DNA of 64,000 bases from Callipepla californica brunnescens (lineage: Eukaryota; Chordata; Aves; Galliformes; Odontophoridae). The number at the start of each line of letters is the position of its first letter. Position 1 is the first letter of the stretch. This document shows, piece by piece, positions 48,399-61,449 of the stretch. The translations under genes were made by a program, and so were the position numbers. Below the pieces are notes generated by a model. That model worked only from the letters and a program-made list of their open reading frames with translations. It did not search any database and was not told where the DNA came from. The stretch spans positions 5,772,423 through 5,836,422 of the forward strand of contig JALIRH010000023.1 of the NCBI GenBank assembly GCA_023055505.1, read 5' to 3'.

Positions 48399-49600
48399 CA
48401 ATGACTGCTCTAAAAGTAGTGCCTCCTATTTTGTTGTGCAGGTCCATGATGCCAAAGGTTGATATTGGTAGTACAGTAGTAGAGGCTGAACCTTCCCTCC
48501 AATATTCCATTACATTTTGTTGCTGTGCGACAGGTAACAGCTGAGGGCCAGTCTGGCAGAATGGCATTTGACATGGAAATGCAAGTGAAGCAAAGGTGTG
48601 TCACTGAATTCTTCCATGTGGGAGAATTGCACCCTCTGACATTCATTGACATTTGCAGAACATTTGTGGAGACCAAATCATGGATATTAACAGAGTGAGG
48701 CACTGAGTCATGACAGCAGTGTGAGAGACAAGCTATGTCCAAGATGGACATTTACAGCTGTCATGTCATGAAATGAAGAGTGCCTTGACCAGCTCACCCA
48801 CATAAAGTAGATAACACCTGAGAACAGTAGGTAACAAGTGGGTCCCATGAATGCTCACAGAGGAAAAGAAAGAGCACCATAAGCAAGTTTGTCAGGATCT
48901 GTTGAACCAACAAAGCTGCACATAACAGTTTCTTGGATCACATCATTACCAGTGACAAGACATGGTCTCACTATTATGAGAATGGGGGAAAGCATGGACT
49001 TACTGTCCATGGAGTGGCAACATGTGAGCTTGCCTTCAAAGAAAAATTTGGAGACACAGACTCCAGCAAGTACCTGTGCAGTGCCTTGAGATAGGGAAGG
49101 GGTGGTCCTTCTGGATTTCCTGGATCCTGAACAAACCATCAACTCTGACCACTATATCACAATGCTGACAGATGAAGGCTCATGCCACATGAGTCATGTG
49201 AGACAAGACAACCATTCTCATCCAGCAAGTCTCATACCAGTTTGAAGATCATGGAGCCAGCATTCTCGGCTGAACAACCCTATCACACCCATGATAAAGT
49301 CTGCGTGTGGTATACTCTGAATTCCAAGACTGACTGCATGGGCAATCTTATTCTAGCAACTATGTCATCACTGTAACTGGGAAACAACAGTCACATCTAC
49401 TGATGAAGATTTTTACAATTGTGGCATGCAGGCTCTTCTTGATCACAGGCAAAAATGCAGAGCTAATGCTGGTGACTATGTTGAAAAACAGAGTTCTGTA
49501 GCTAAGAGTTTGTGCTACGATGTAGTGTTACTGTGCTCTTTATATCTGTTGGAGTTTCCATGGAAATAAATAGGGGACATTACTTTCAGAGCAACCTGTG
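48399..49600 (+). mobile_element. Mariner-like element, near full length, inactive
   Basis: About 1.2 kb, the usual length of a Galluhop-type mariner. The left end is 'actgctctaaaagtagtgcctcctattttg' and the right end is 'ggacattactttcagagcaacctg', imperfect inverted repeats of each other. A transposase-derived region lies between. The flanking TA expected of mariner insertion is visible on the right (tgtgTA) and worn on the left. The strands are not to be confused: minus-strand frames at 48340-48751 and 48855-49142 are antisense shadows of this element. Confidence 0.9.
48561..49491 (+). pseudogene. Mariner transposase pseudogene
   Basis: The start codon context 'gcagaatggcatttgacatgg' survives at 48561, and the coding text can be followed to 'ggtgactatgttgaaaaa' at about 49488. 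Mariner transposases cut and paste DNA at TA sites with a DD34D catalytic triad. Here the first catalytic block remains recognisable: at about 48942-48980 one frame reads HIITSDKTW, keeping the Asp at 48954-48956 but with Gly and Glu of the usual GDETW changed. The second block (normally HDNARPH) is disrupted near 49230 and the normal stop is lost. Multiple frameshifts make it non-functional. Confidence 0.85.
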
Positions 49601-52600
49601 TATATATAATTCTCTTCTCAAATATCATAACTATTTTCAGCTATTCTCACTTTGGGATTTCCTGATGCAGTGAATTTCTATATTTCATATCACTTCTACA
49701 CTTCTTATCCAAACACTTCTCCAGTCTCCCCGGAGAGTCATGTAAACATGTAATATGCATAACCATTTCTTGCCTGTAGTTTCCGCATCACTACACCTTT
49801 TTCACAAGGAGCTACTACTGTATCTGTTATATATATGTTGTGTTGTTTTGGTTTTTTTTTGGTTTTGTTTTGTTTGTCACACTTAATTTGGATTTCCTTC
49901 TTTAATAATACTACAAAAGAAGGTGAACAAGTAAATTTTCAGTCTTCAACTCCATATTACTCATGATTTCATAGATGTTAATGTAAGAGTCATCTTTTTC
50001 TCCTCCCACAGCCTGAAATATCAGTTCCTGTTGTGAAAACTGTTCCTTAATTTTTATATTCCTTTTTGACTTTCTCTGAAGCTTTTCCAGTTCTGCCATA
50101 GCTATTATAAGATCAGAACCAGAACTGTGCAGAGACATTCACTGTTCACAATTGTTTATTAGCATCAACTGTGAGTAAACATGTCAGCGGTGCAGTGCAG
50201 AGCGAGATTTTGAATGCTGTAAAAAAAAATGATGAGAGACAGCAGCTTAGAGCCAAAGTTTCTCAAAATCTGTAAAATATGCCATTAATGTGCCCTATGG
50301 CACCTTGCTTTTTCTGCTTCTTCTAAGTTTCTACATCTCCGGTCCAATATTTGACAAAATAAGAATAGACTGCAATGAAAGGGCTGACAACTCTTTTCTC
50401 CTGCTAACCATGTGATTAGAAGCCTGAGACTGCTCCAATTCTTTCTTTTTTTTTTTTCTTTTTTTTTTTTTCATTCAAACCATTCAAGTTCTCCTGAAAT
50501 CACACTTCTTCATGCATGGTCTTCTGTGTGAGAAACATGCCCTTCAGCTTTTCCTCCAGCACTGTGTATTCTGGCAGTATTAGATATTACTGGTATTACA
50601 GGTGTGTACAGTATTAGATACATACTATGAAAAGAACCCTTTGGGAACATTAACTATCTGGGAATATTCGGTCGTTATAACCATTTCTTTGAATGTAAGC
50701 GGTTTGATAGTGAGCATCACTACTCTAAGAAAACCTGCAGAGCAGTGCTTTAACAGTTCAGGTCAGCAGTCAGTGTAACATTTGAAAATGATTTACTCTC
50801 TGGGAATATAAAAATTTATTGTTATGCTAATTAAAGCTTAATCTACACTTTTAAGAGTGTTTAGAAGCCTCATTTTTAGAAATGTTTTAAAGACTAGCAT
50901 CCTTTGATTGTCCTGCTCTGATATACTAGCTTTGAGAAGAATGGTATTTTTCTTTAGAGTTGTAAATGATTGTGTAGACAAAGGAATCATTAAAAAGCTT
51001 TTTGCTTGTGACAGTAAAATTGATAGAGATATGGAGAAAAACTGACATAGAAATCGTTTGTGTTTGCATTTTGGGTTAAAGCTCAAGAATATTCGTTCAC
51101 TTCAGTAAGCATGTTTAAAGATGTAGTTTTTTTTTATTGAATTGAAAAAATACAAAACCAGAATTCACTCAACTGCATCCCACAAAACTTACTGAAATGC
51201 TTCTCTTTAGAAAGCATCTTTCTAATCAGGGAGGCTAAAATTAAAACTGTTGTTAAAAATAAATTAAAATGTTTATTCAAGCAAGTGTTTGAAGTTTTGT
51301 CCTTTGCGTAGCATTTCAGTGCAGTTCTACCCTTTATTTTCCATTAGTTAGATGTTTATGAAGTAATGTAAGCACAATCTCAGCCCAGTTAACTACATTT
51401 TCTCTTGTGTTTTAGTATATTTAGGAAAATTTGCAATTGATGTGGATGTTAAACAGGGGCTTTAAATGGCTTAGTTGTGAAGGGCAGTACTTTATAACGT
51501 ATATTGCGACGCAGTATCAATACAATGTACTGATAAAGATACAGGCTGACACCTATTAATTTTTTTGATCTGATAAAGATATATCTGTATGAGTTGTGAA
51601 AATTTGTTATTGTTTTAGTTGTCAGGGTAAAAAATGATCAAGGACATTTTATAATCCTGGTAATATATTTGAAGCCTTTATAGAAGGGATGTAATATTCA
51701 GGAGAAACTTTTTCCAGTTCCTTTAAAATCTTCAGAATGATGCATATTCTTTATACATATTTCATACTGAGGAAAATGGAAGGTGCTCTATGCCTAATAA
51801 ATTTATTTCATTGAACCAGTTGCTCTTAGCCAAACAACAATTGCCTCTTTATTGGAAAGTAATATTTCTGCATCCTAGGTTCCTCCACACATAGAAAGCT
51901 CTATAAGGTCTTATACAAACAGATTATACAGACACAGAAACCTGTATTCTTCAAATGAACACAGCATTAAACTGCTTTTTCATGTTCGTGTTTCCATTTG
52001 TACTGCTGTTTCCTTCTCTTCCTTTTGCAGATTGGTTCCCATGTGCCCATCCAGATTGTAGGACAAAACAGCTGTAAAACACTAACTCTTTCAAACTCAA
52101 CAAACAGGTGTTTGAAAGTAAAGAACTGACTCCTGGGTATTGAAATAGTAGCTCATGGTGGAAAAGGGAAGCAAATAACAGCAGCTGTGTCCTATAAGCC
52201 AAATGCTTGTGTCTTAACACTTGCTGAAGGCTGGCAAACTCATGTCTACTGTGCTCTCTTTACTGAAAAGATGGAAAAGTGACTGGTGATAGAAAAGAAG
52301 GGAAAAGAACATGATTCCCCAGTGGAGGACAGCTCCGACATTAAACTTTCTTAATTTTCTGTTAAAGCCTACTTTGCTTCAGTTTACATAATGAGATATC
52401 AGTTCATTATGACACTACCTTAACTAATACATGTATGCTTTGATTTCACTTTGAACTAGATAAAGCAACAGCTCTGTTATCCTCTTTATATTCCAAGAGA
52501 CATGTGATATGCTATGGCTATCATTGCCAAACAGTTTGGGTTTTTGTGAATGACTGGATTTAATACACATTTCTGCTGTTCGGTCTCTCCACTCATGAAA

Positions 52601-53029
52601 TATCTGTGCAGATATTTTGTGGTGAATTTTTTTTATTTCCTGAATTTGCTCAAAGAACAAAGTTGTCAGAGGAGAATGGGCAAGGCAGAATGTGCATGGG
52701 TAGTGTTTTTAAAGGAAAGGACAAAAAAATTTTTGAAACAAAGGAAGCTGCTTATTGTAAATGTGATGTTTTTCACCTTCATAAGATTAACTTCACCTCT
52801 GTCCCTCATTATTTGATGTGTTAGTATGAAGCCAGATGTTGTTAGATAATATTTCCTTAAGTATCTGATATCTGTTTAGCAAGAATATGTTTTTATTCTC
52901 AGTGAATTTCCTTCAGACATGAAAAACACTACAGTGAATAAGTAATACATAAATAAATCATGCATACAAATAAATGCTGTTAATAAATTAAATAGCTTAA
53001 TGAAGCCATCTAACAGTATTCTGTAAGGC
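49601..53029. other. Unique AT-rich non-coding DNA, no gene seen
   Basis: No transposon or exon is recognised. T-rich tracts lie at 49843-49876 (TTTTG units) and 50445-50471. The stretch 51280-51860 is repeat-free with scattered GATA motifs and is discussed in the findings. Open frames (51951-52220 minus, 52550-52816 plus) have no recognisable domain. Confidence 0.5.
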
Positions 53030-53235
53030 AGAGGAATTGAAAAAGGAAACTGGATATTAAGAAAAAAAGCTTTACCAAAAGGGTAGTTAAGCCCTGGATT
53101 AGTGCAGTGGTCATGGCACCTAGCTTGACAGAGTTCCAAGTATTTGGACAGTGCTCTCAGAAGTATGGTTTGAATTGGGCAGTCCTCTGTGGAGACAGGA
53201 GTTTGGTCTGTTGCAGTACAAGATATTCTATAGTT
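53030..53235 (+). mobile_element. CR1 LINE 3' remnant
   Basis: Worn sense CR1 3' UTR text: 'ggatattaagaaaaaaagctttaccaaaagggtagttaagccctgg' followed by 'ttagtgcagtggtcatggcacctagcttgacagagttc' and 'ggacagtgctctcag'. It ends around 'caggagtttggtctgttgcag' without the terminal ATTCTRTG repeats. Old copy. Confidence 0.75.
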
Positions 53236-56184
53236 CTAGCACACATGGTATTTAGTCATCATATATTTCAGTATGTGCCATAATAGGCTATAGCTAAAAT
53301 ATTGATTTGTGCCACAGGTGTCACAGAAAAGTAGCTCAAATGACAATATAATGAAATGCTTAAGAGAAAGAAAGAGTTTGGATTGCACTGTTATTCCTTG
53401 GTAACATGTCTGATAAACAGCTCTTAGATTTTAGTTCATAAAGGCTGATAATGAAAAATAGAGATTAACTTCTCTCTTGATTATGAAGTGGATCATAACA
53501 GAGCCATTAGTGTATTTCATAATGCATAAAGTTAATCTGTGCTACACAGACCGTGTACATATGTTAATGACACTGGGCACAATTATTATTATGCCGTTTA
53601 TCGCAAAACTTTAACTATCCCTTTTAAGCTTCACACTAAGGAAAAAGCTGTCAAAAATCTTTTCCTAGCAAAATGTATATTCTACTATCATGAGCAAAAT
53701 TTATGACTTTAAATAATATTTTTTTCTTGCGTTCATGTTCATAGGCTAGTATGAGGCAGTTTTGCTCAGAAATGAAAGACAGCCAATGCTCAGTTAAGGT
53801 ATAATCAAATAACCCCAAACCTCCCACTTTGCCTTGTCCATACATATACCAGAAAAAATACATAATAGCTTTCCCAACTTAACAGATGACAATTACCTTC
53901 TTGGCTGTGGCTGTCAGTTCTATGTGTGTTTCAGATGTTTCCTCAGGGTATTACTGTATGCATCTAGTTTACACTGATCAGCTAAAACAGACGTCCTAAT
54001 CAGACACAAGGACACTGGGACTGAAATAAGAAAGCAATAGACCTCTTCGGAATACAGTCTCAGGATAAAACATTATTGTTGTTATCAGTCTAACAATCTG
54101 AAAGTCACTTTCAGAATATTATTTATCTTGCTATGGCTTTTAACAGTGTTTGCAAAAGGTGAACTGAAAGGCTTGTAACCCACCAAATCCTTGGTTCTAA
54201 ATCCTTTTGCCCTTTAACAGCTGAAAAGAATTTATAAAACAGAAACTTCCAAAATTTGGAAGAAAAATGACATATCATTAAAAAGATCTCTCTATAACCT
54301 CAGTTTGCATTTCAGAAGAATACTGCTGCTATTTTAAGGAGATTTTCTGTCCTTTTTCTGTTTCTCCCACATACACAGAGATATGGAGAGAGAAGGAATG
54401 GTATCCTTTGGATAGCATAATTACCTGATGGATGTCAACAGTTATAAAAGTTGTTTAAAATTCATTTTCCTGGCAAAGGAGATGGACTAATACAATATCC
54501 CACAGAGAAACCAAGTTCCACTCTGCTGTGCTCTGTATAATAGTGTTGAAAATAACCTGCGGCCAGATCATAAAGACTCAGATGCTTACAATCAAAATTG
54601 AAATACCTGCAAATCAATGATACTCCTGGCTAACTATAAAGGACTTGTAAACAGTGTAAGCAGCTGCATTATTTTACTTATCTTTCCCAAATGCCTACAG
54701 TATCACCCCTTCACATACCCAGAAGTGCCTCTGTCTGGGCAAGATAGTTCTCTCCTGTTGAGGCTCTTCTATTGGGCACATTTGTCTGCTTCACACTTCA
54801 AGGAAGCAGAATTGGCACCCATCTTCAAGGGTGGATTACTTAGGATGGATGCAGATAGTGGCAGTCATTAACATATACTCAGTATTTCTTATTTGCTATG
54901 TCTAGACAGCTGCCTGCTCTGAATGCTAAATTGTTTTAGAGCAGCATGCTGAAGTCCCTAATTCTCACCATGCATTGGCTAACAAGGGCATTTGGCTTGG
55001 GAATTTCACTCTGGGTTATCAATTCCATTATAAACAGAGAAAATAAATAAAAGTTAAACACTGAAATTACCTATATCATAGCATCTACAACATTTTAAAC
55101 TTTTATTCTTAACTGCCCTGTCTTCCATTAACCAAATCAATTTCTCCAGTTAAGAGGATTTGGAATGTGGGTATGTTTTCTGACACGCACTTTCAGTAGC
55201 TCATTATTTTCCACTTGCCTCTAGTGCTTTCAGACCAAAACTGTATTTCAGTGGGGTTGCTTACTGTATATCCTTCTATTATGAAATATAGCTCCTATTC
55301 CTTAGATACACTCCAAGATTAACTATTGGTTCTCGTTTCCAGGCTTGGTTACCCTTCCTGTCTCAGAGGTACCTTGTTAGTAATACCTCCTCCTGTTTTT
55401 AGTGCCTCTTCTTCACCATTTGTACCTCTGATTGCTAACTTTCAACTGACCTTTTTTTTTTAAGAATGTTGCCCGTATCTTAAAAAAAGGAACAGACTTT
55501 ATAACTTGCTTAGGTAGTATGTTAAAATGCTGCACAGTACAACTGATATTTCTAAAAACTGTAATTTCACTTAAACTAGCAATCTCTGATTTCTATTCCC
55601 CTTCTAGAAATTAACTAAGTAATTTTAGTCTTTATCATCTATTGTCTCAAACAGATGGTTCAGTGTTTCCATATATCTCAAGTTTCCCACTTTATTTCCA
55701 AGGGAGACAGTTTACAGAAGAACAAAGTACAATCTGAAACAGAAATCTTGAAGTATTTTGCATAATTACATACAGATGAATTAAAGGAAACTTTAATCTA
55801 GTAGATGATGTGGATCTCACATGCAAAGCACAACCCATCTATACTTACATTTTTATTCCAATAAATTCATTGTGATTCATAATCTGAAAATCTAAATGAT
55901 GAAACACAAGTTTGGGCATAAAATATATTTTGGAAACCTTGAAGGACTAACTTTAAGATCAAGGGGTTTGAGTTATTTTGATAAAATACAGTACCCAATC
56001 TTTAAAATAGAGCTCCAAGTTAATGTAATTAAATGTTAGCAAAACTGTAACTAAACTATTTCTATTCTATTTAGATAGTTTGTAATGCCAGTCTTAGTTT
56101 GTTTTAAAGAATAAAAATTACAAAATAAATAGATGATGTCAGATATTTAATATAAAAAGATGGATTTTTCTTTATATAAAGTAT
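53236..56184. other. Unique AT-rich non-coding DNA, no gene seen
   Basis: No transposon or exon is recognised in this stretch. The frames 53651-53863 (minus) and 54617-54871 (plus) have no recognisable domain or splice context. Confidence 0.55.
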
Positions 56185-56752
56185 ATAAAACTTTTGGAAT
56201 ATGTAACTTTTTCTACACTTATCAAGTAATTGTCCAAAGACTTGAGACCTGGGCAACATTTAAACATCACTTCTTCCAAGCTCAAAATTGGTTCATTCCT
56301 AAGAGAAAGAAATTAGGGATGGTAAGCAGGAGGCCTGTGTGAATGAACAAGGAACTCATGGATAAGATCAAAGGGAAGAAGGTCTGTGAAATGTGGAAAA
56401 AGGATCTGTACTCTTGAGCGGAGTATAGGAGTGTTGTCAGGGCCTAGAGGGATATGATGAGGAAGGCTAAACCCACCTGGAACTGAAGCTGGTGAAGGAG
56501 ATAAAGGATAATGTGAAGGTCTCTTTTAAGAGTCTAGGAAAAGAGATCTTCCCTCTGGTTGGGAAGGGTGTGCTCCAGAAGCATCTAGGTGGGATCAGTG
56601 CGCCTAAATCCATGGGCCCTGAAGAGATGCATACACATGTGCTGGGGGAACTTGCAGTGGTGATTGACAAACTGCTCTATATCATCTTTGACAGGTCTTG
56701 GAGAATAGGAGAGGTGCCTGAAGATTTTTCTGGAACATTCAAGAAGGTGAGA
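56185..56752 (+). mobile_element. CR1 LINE fragment, endonuclease-RT linker region
   Basis: Sense CR1 ORF2 text from between the endonuclease and RT domains: 'cacttcttccaagctcaaaattggttcattcctaagag', 'ggcctgtgtgaatgaacaaggaactcatggataag'. It then approaches RT with 'cctgaagagatgcatacacatgtgctg' and 'catctttgacaggtcttggagaataggagaggtgcctgaagat'. It stops just where the CR1 at 2670 begins, so the two copies overlap only slightly in consensus position. The frame 56492-56857 includes part of it but is broken relative to the original ORF2. Confidence 0.87.
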
Positions 56753-59700
56753 AGTGTGCTGGAAATTGGCCATTTCTGTTTAGTGGCCACTACTGCAGCT
56801 AAACAAAGCTTTACCTTCTCATCATTGTTCTCAGTGTCATTTTTCACTTTCCTATAAAATTTCTGGCCTAGAAACAAGAAAAGTGGGGATTAAAATCTGG
56901 AATGTCTGAAGATATAGATTTTGCTGTTGGTGCTCACCCCAATGCATTTAATGATAAATGAAATGCAATAAAAGTCCCACAGCTAGGTCAGAACTGCTTA
57001 TGAATTCTGACTTTACGACCAGCAAGTCAAATGTAAAAGTTTATCTACATAAAATGATGTCAGATAACCCCATTTCTAGAAGGTAAAGCACTACAATACT
57101 GTAGCACTTACTCACCAAGACAACATAGATCTGGAGGCTACATCTTTAATAAGGCAAGCACTGTTTTTGGAAGCTCACACTAACAGATAGGTATCAATAG
57201 TAAACAATGTTCTCAGCTCGTATCTATCTGAATAAATCAGAATGAAAAGCAACGTATCCGTCCTAGAGTTAAATTGTTTTCAGTATGGATGCTGACAGCA
57301 TACTTTCAGAGAAAAGTGGCCAGACAGAATAGCTGCCATTGTAAGAATTACATACAATTGTACAAATAGCAGACTGACTTGGACATTTAGCAAAATAACT
57401 TCAGTTTGAGAAAACAAATGTAGGTTGATTCACAGGGACACTTAAACTTTCTGAACCAACTCTATAAACTAACAGTTTGAGGAAATTAAAGAAATTGGCC
57501 CAGGATTACCTTGTTAGCCAAGGCAGAAATTGCCTCTTGTAGAAATTGCCATGATAATATCACAGAGCCCTCTCACTGCTCTGAACCACTGAATTAAAGC
57601 AGACAAAACATTTTCTTGTCTTTCTTACACATACCAGTAAATCCCACTTTTTGGAGGAGTTATACATTTTTTTTGTTCGAATTTCAAAATACCTGTGATA
57701 CAGGTTGAGTTCTCAGTCTTGTAACCACAGTCTGCTTCTGCTTCTTAGTTCTTGGCACAAAACACTACTTACTTGCAACGAAAAAATACCTTTAACTGTA
57801 GTTCTAATGCAATAATTATATACAATATTTATAACCATATAAATCAGATGAGCCTTAATGCTTTAGTTCCCAACTCTTACTAATCACAAACTTGACGTTA
57901 ACGTTGATGTCATCACTGTCATTCTTTAAGAAATTTACTCCATGCAAAGCTGTGAAATGCCTCTCCCCAATCCCTACTGAAATTGATTAAATTCTCAAGC
58001 AATTTTCCTTGACCCAGTAACAAATTTGTAACTTTAGTCCAATCATCTGCAACAAAATAATATGGATTAACAAGAATTAAGAAAAGGTCAGCTCCTTGAC
58101 CTAACATTCAAATACTGTAACAGAAATCAGAAGTCTAGCATAAAGACAGGTAAAAGGAAATAACAATTAGAAAACCACTGTTTACTTTAATAGTAGAATT
58201 AACTGCTGGAAAACGTTAGATATTCCATCTTTTGTAGTTAAAATATATTTTTGCAGTGTAGTTTTTAAATTAACTTTTTTACTTGTTTTCAAATAATTTA
58301 GGCTGTAAGAAATCTAATTTGAAGACTATGACATTCCAAGTCTATGACCTATCTAGGTAGATTTCCAGGAGTTTTGCCTGAAATTGTGGTTTCAGATAAT
58401 ATCTATAAATATGTGTTTTCATAACTAGCTACTACGTTGGTCCTGTAGCCAAATTCTATTTGTGCTTTTGTATTTTGACACTATTTTCCACAGAATATCG
58501 TCCATTTTGAGCTAGCTTGTTTTATGCCTTTAAAGGTTTGCTTTGATTTCCCCTCAACCATTCTAATCATTCCTTTGTGCTATGAGATGAATCACGTCCC
58601 CGTATTTTATAAGTCACAGGCAGGGAAAATAAGAAGAGATTTAACATGTTGATAAAGTTAAGCTATCCTCATTATGAAGGGAAGAAGTTTGTATTGTTTT
58701 TCAAGATATGTGTAAACAAAATGACTATGGTTCTTTTCTTCCACAGTGTGTACAAACAGATCCAGGCTGATAACATTTGATTGTTTCTCTGGGCACCAAT
58801 AAAATCTTAGTTTACTTACAGGGCTATCTATCAAATTTTATTTCATAAAAGCTCCACCACAGGTAAAATTCCATGTCCTCCAATTTCTTTCTTACTGTAA
58901 GTAATATACATAGAACATTTGAGGAACAGCTTTAGTTTCATAGTTTTATTATATAACATACTTGCAGTTCTGAAATAAAAAATTTGCTTCTTACATTTGC
59001 AGCACTTCATTAAGTACAATAGAGTTCACAATTATAAAAAGTGACTGATTCAGTAACAATACTATTTCATATGTTTTCTTCCAAGCATCACTTCTTCTGT
59101 GTGACTTAATAGAAAAGAACAAAATGCTAAATTGCATCACTCTTCTAAATCTTATTAATTACATCAAAATAAAACTTATATGTGTATATATATATATATA
59201 TATATACGCACTTTGGATTTGTATCGCTTGTGCACTTGACCCCTATAGGAGACAGCTTTGCACTTGTCATTCAGCTGAGACAACAGCAATAGCCTTAAAA
59301 TTGGATTCAAAGTACTGCTTCAAAGCTCCCTGTTCCTCTTTAGTACTTTCAATAGGACATTAGCCAGCATAAAATGTCTCTGTCAGGTCGATACAGCTGA
59401 TCTGATGATTACACTTGCTGTGCATTGCTCAATGTATTTGTCTCTGTCTTTTGAAGTTCCACACTGCCTGTTTAGCCTTTTATTTTCCTATCTTCCACTA
59501 TAACACCAAAAATAAAAATATAAAAATTTTAGATTCGAAACAATAGCCACAGACATACATTCACACACACATACACACATACTTTGGAATCATTAGTAAT
59601 TTTTTCAAAGCTTAATTCTATTCTAGTGTTCGTGGTTTTGGAATATATATTAATCCCTGCCCATTCTAAATTAGCATCAAATAATCTAAGAACATTTAGG

Positions 59701-60218
59701 TTAAAATCATAACATTGCTTTTTATAGATATTTCCCTTTTCCCATCAGTCTATTTCAGGCTTTTATTTCATCAGTATTTACACTCATACCCTGATAAATA
59801 TGGGAATAACCTCAACTAGTGCCCCCTCATCTTGCTTTTGATTTTACACCGAGTGTAACACACATGAAGCTGACTAAGAGAAAGTCACCTCTTTGCACAG
59901 GTAGGAAACCAAATCTAGGACTCTGCTGGAGCCACCCTCTTGTTTGGATTCCTCCCAGGGCTGTTGCTGTTTCCCCTCAGCCTTATTTTTCAGGTGCCAA
60001 ATTCATCACACTAAAGCGATCCAACCTCTGGTCTAAATGGTTGGGATATGTAAAAGGATTCAGGAGAAAAGCGGTTGGGGATCACATGAGACTTATTATA
60101 GGATGTTGTGGAAGTAAGCAAAGGCAGGACAATGGAAAGGTTTAGCTGAACTGGGGAGAAACAAGAATGTGGAAATTGAGAGATAAAAGTATTAAAAGAT
60201 CTGATCAAGTGTCCAATA
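56753..60218. other. Unique AT-rich non-coding DNA, no gene seen
   Basis: No transposon or exon is recognised. A pure (TA)11 microsatellite lies at 59185-59206 and short CACA tracts near 59560-59580. The open frame at 59819-60145 has no recognisable domain. Confidence 0.5.
59185..59206. repeat. (TA)11 microsatellite
   Basis: Eleven uninterrupted TA units following a short GTGT lead. Simple dinucleotide repeat, likely polymorphic. Confidence 0.95.
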
Positions 60219-61424
60219 CAAGGGCTGCTCTGAGAAAATGCCTCCTGTTTTATTATATTGGCCCATGACAACAGAGGTAAATGGTGCTATGGCAACAGAG
60301 GCAGAACCTTACCTCCAATATTCTGTTACATTTTACTGCTTTCTTTTCCATACAGAAAGAATGGCACCTACTGACATTAACTGACACTTGCTGAACATTT
60401 ATGAGGACCAAGGAGCGGATGCGAGCACAGTGAGGTAGTGAGTACTGCATTTCAGCAGTGGTGACAACAACAGGAAAGACAAGCCACGTTCCAGATGATC
60501 ATGCACAGATGTCACACCATGAAATGAGACTATCTCAATCAGCTCACCCCTGTAAACCAGTGGATTACAACCAGGGAACTATGAATGGAGCTGAATATTG
60601 GCCTCAGTGCTTTAGAAATAATGGTGGCAGTGTCAGAATATCAGAAGTTTGTGCCAAGTGGGTTCCACAAATGCTCACACAGGAAAAGAAAGAGCATCAT
60701 ATGCAACAGTGTTAGGACCTATTGAACCAACAGGAAGCTGAAGATGGCAGTTTCCTGCATCACATTATTACTGGTGCTAAGATGTGCTGTTAGCACCATG
60801 AGCTAGAATCTGAACAGCAGTCCATGGAGCAGCAACATGTGAATTCTTCATCAAAGAAAAAGTTAAAGACTCAGCTCTCATCAGATAGAATGATGTGAGC
60901 TGTCTTTGGGATAGGAGAGGGGTGATCTTTCTGCATTTCCCAGATACTGGACAAACCATCAACTCTTACCACTGAATCATGAAGACGACTAAGATGAAGG
61001 CTTGGTCTTCCAGAGTCAGGTCAGAGAAAACAACCTTTCTCTTTCAACATGATTATGATAGGCCCCATACCAGTTTGAAGATGGGAGCACACTCCCAATC
61101 TTGACTGAGCTGTCCTGCAACACCCACAGTATAGTCCAGTTTTAGCTGCTACTGACTTCCATCTCTGTGGGCTAATGAAGGATGATGGGATGCATAGGCA
61201 AGATTTTTCCAACTATGCCATCATACGCTATGAAGCAGTGGGTCACTTCTGCTGGTGCAGATTTTTATGCTTGTGGCCTACCGGTGAAAATGCAGAACTA
61301 ATGATATGTTGAAAAATAAGTGCTTTGTAGGTAAGAATTTGCTCTACCAAACAGTGTTATTGTGCTTTATATCTGTTTTAGTTTCCATGGAAATAAATAG
61401 AGGCATTATTTTCAGAGTGATCTA
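60219..61424 (+). mobile_element. Mariner-like element, near full length, inactive
   Basis: Second 1.2-kb Galluhop-type mariner. Left end 'gggctgctctgagaaaatgcctcctgttttattatattggccc', preceded by TA at 60217-60218. Right end 'ggaaataaatagaggcattattttcagagtga', followed by a TA near 61424. About 90 bases around the transposase start are missing compared with the copy at 48399. Its 3' half is the better preserved. Confidence 0.9.
60345..61319 (+). pseudogene. Mariner transposase pseudogene
   Basis: Coding text can be followed from 'gaatggcacctactgacatt' to the original stop (gaaaaataa at about 61311-61319). All three catalytic blocks can be located. The first reads HIITGAKMCC then a stop at about 60770-60790, with the catalytic Asp changed to Ala. 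The second reads HDYDRPHTSLK at about 61048-61080 and keeps its Asp. The third reads YSPVLAATDFHL at about 61130-61162, with Asp changed to Val. Two of three catalytic acids are therefore gone, besides frameshifts and the missing N-terminus. No activity is possible. Confidence 0.85.
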
Positions 61425-61449
61425 TGGAGCTGGCTGGCAACGGTAGTTG

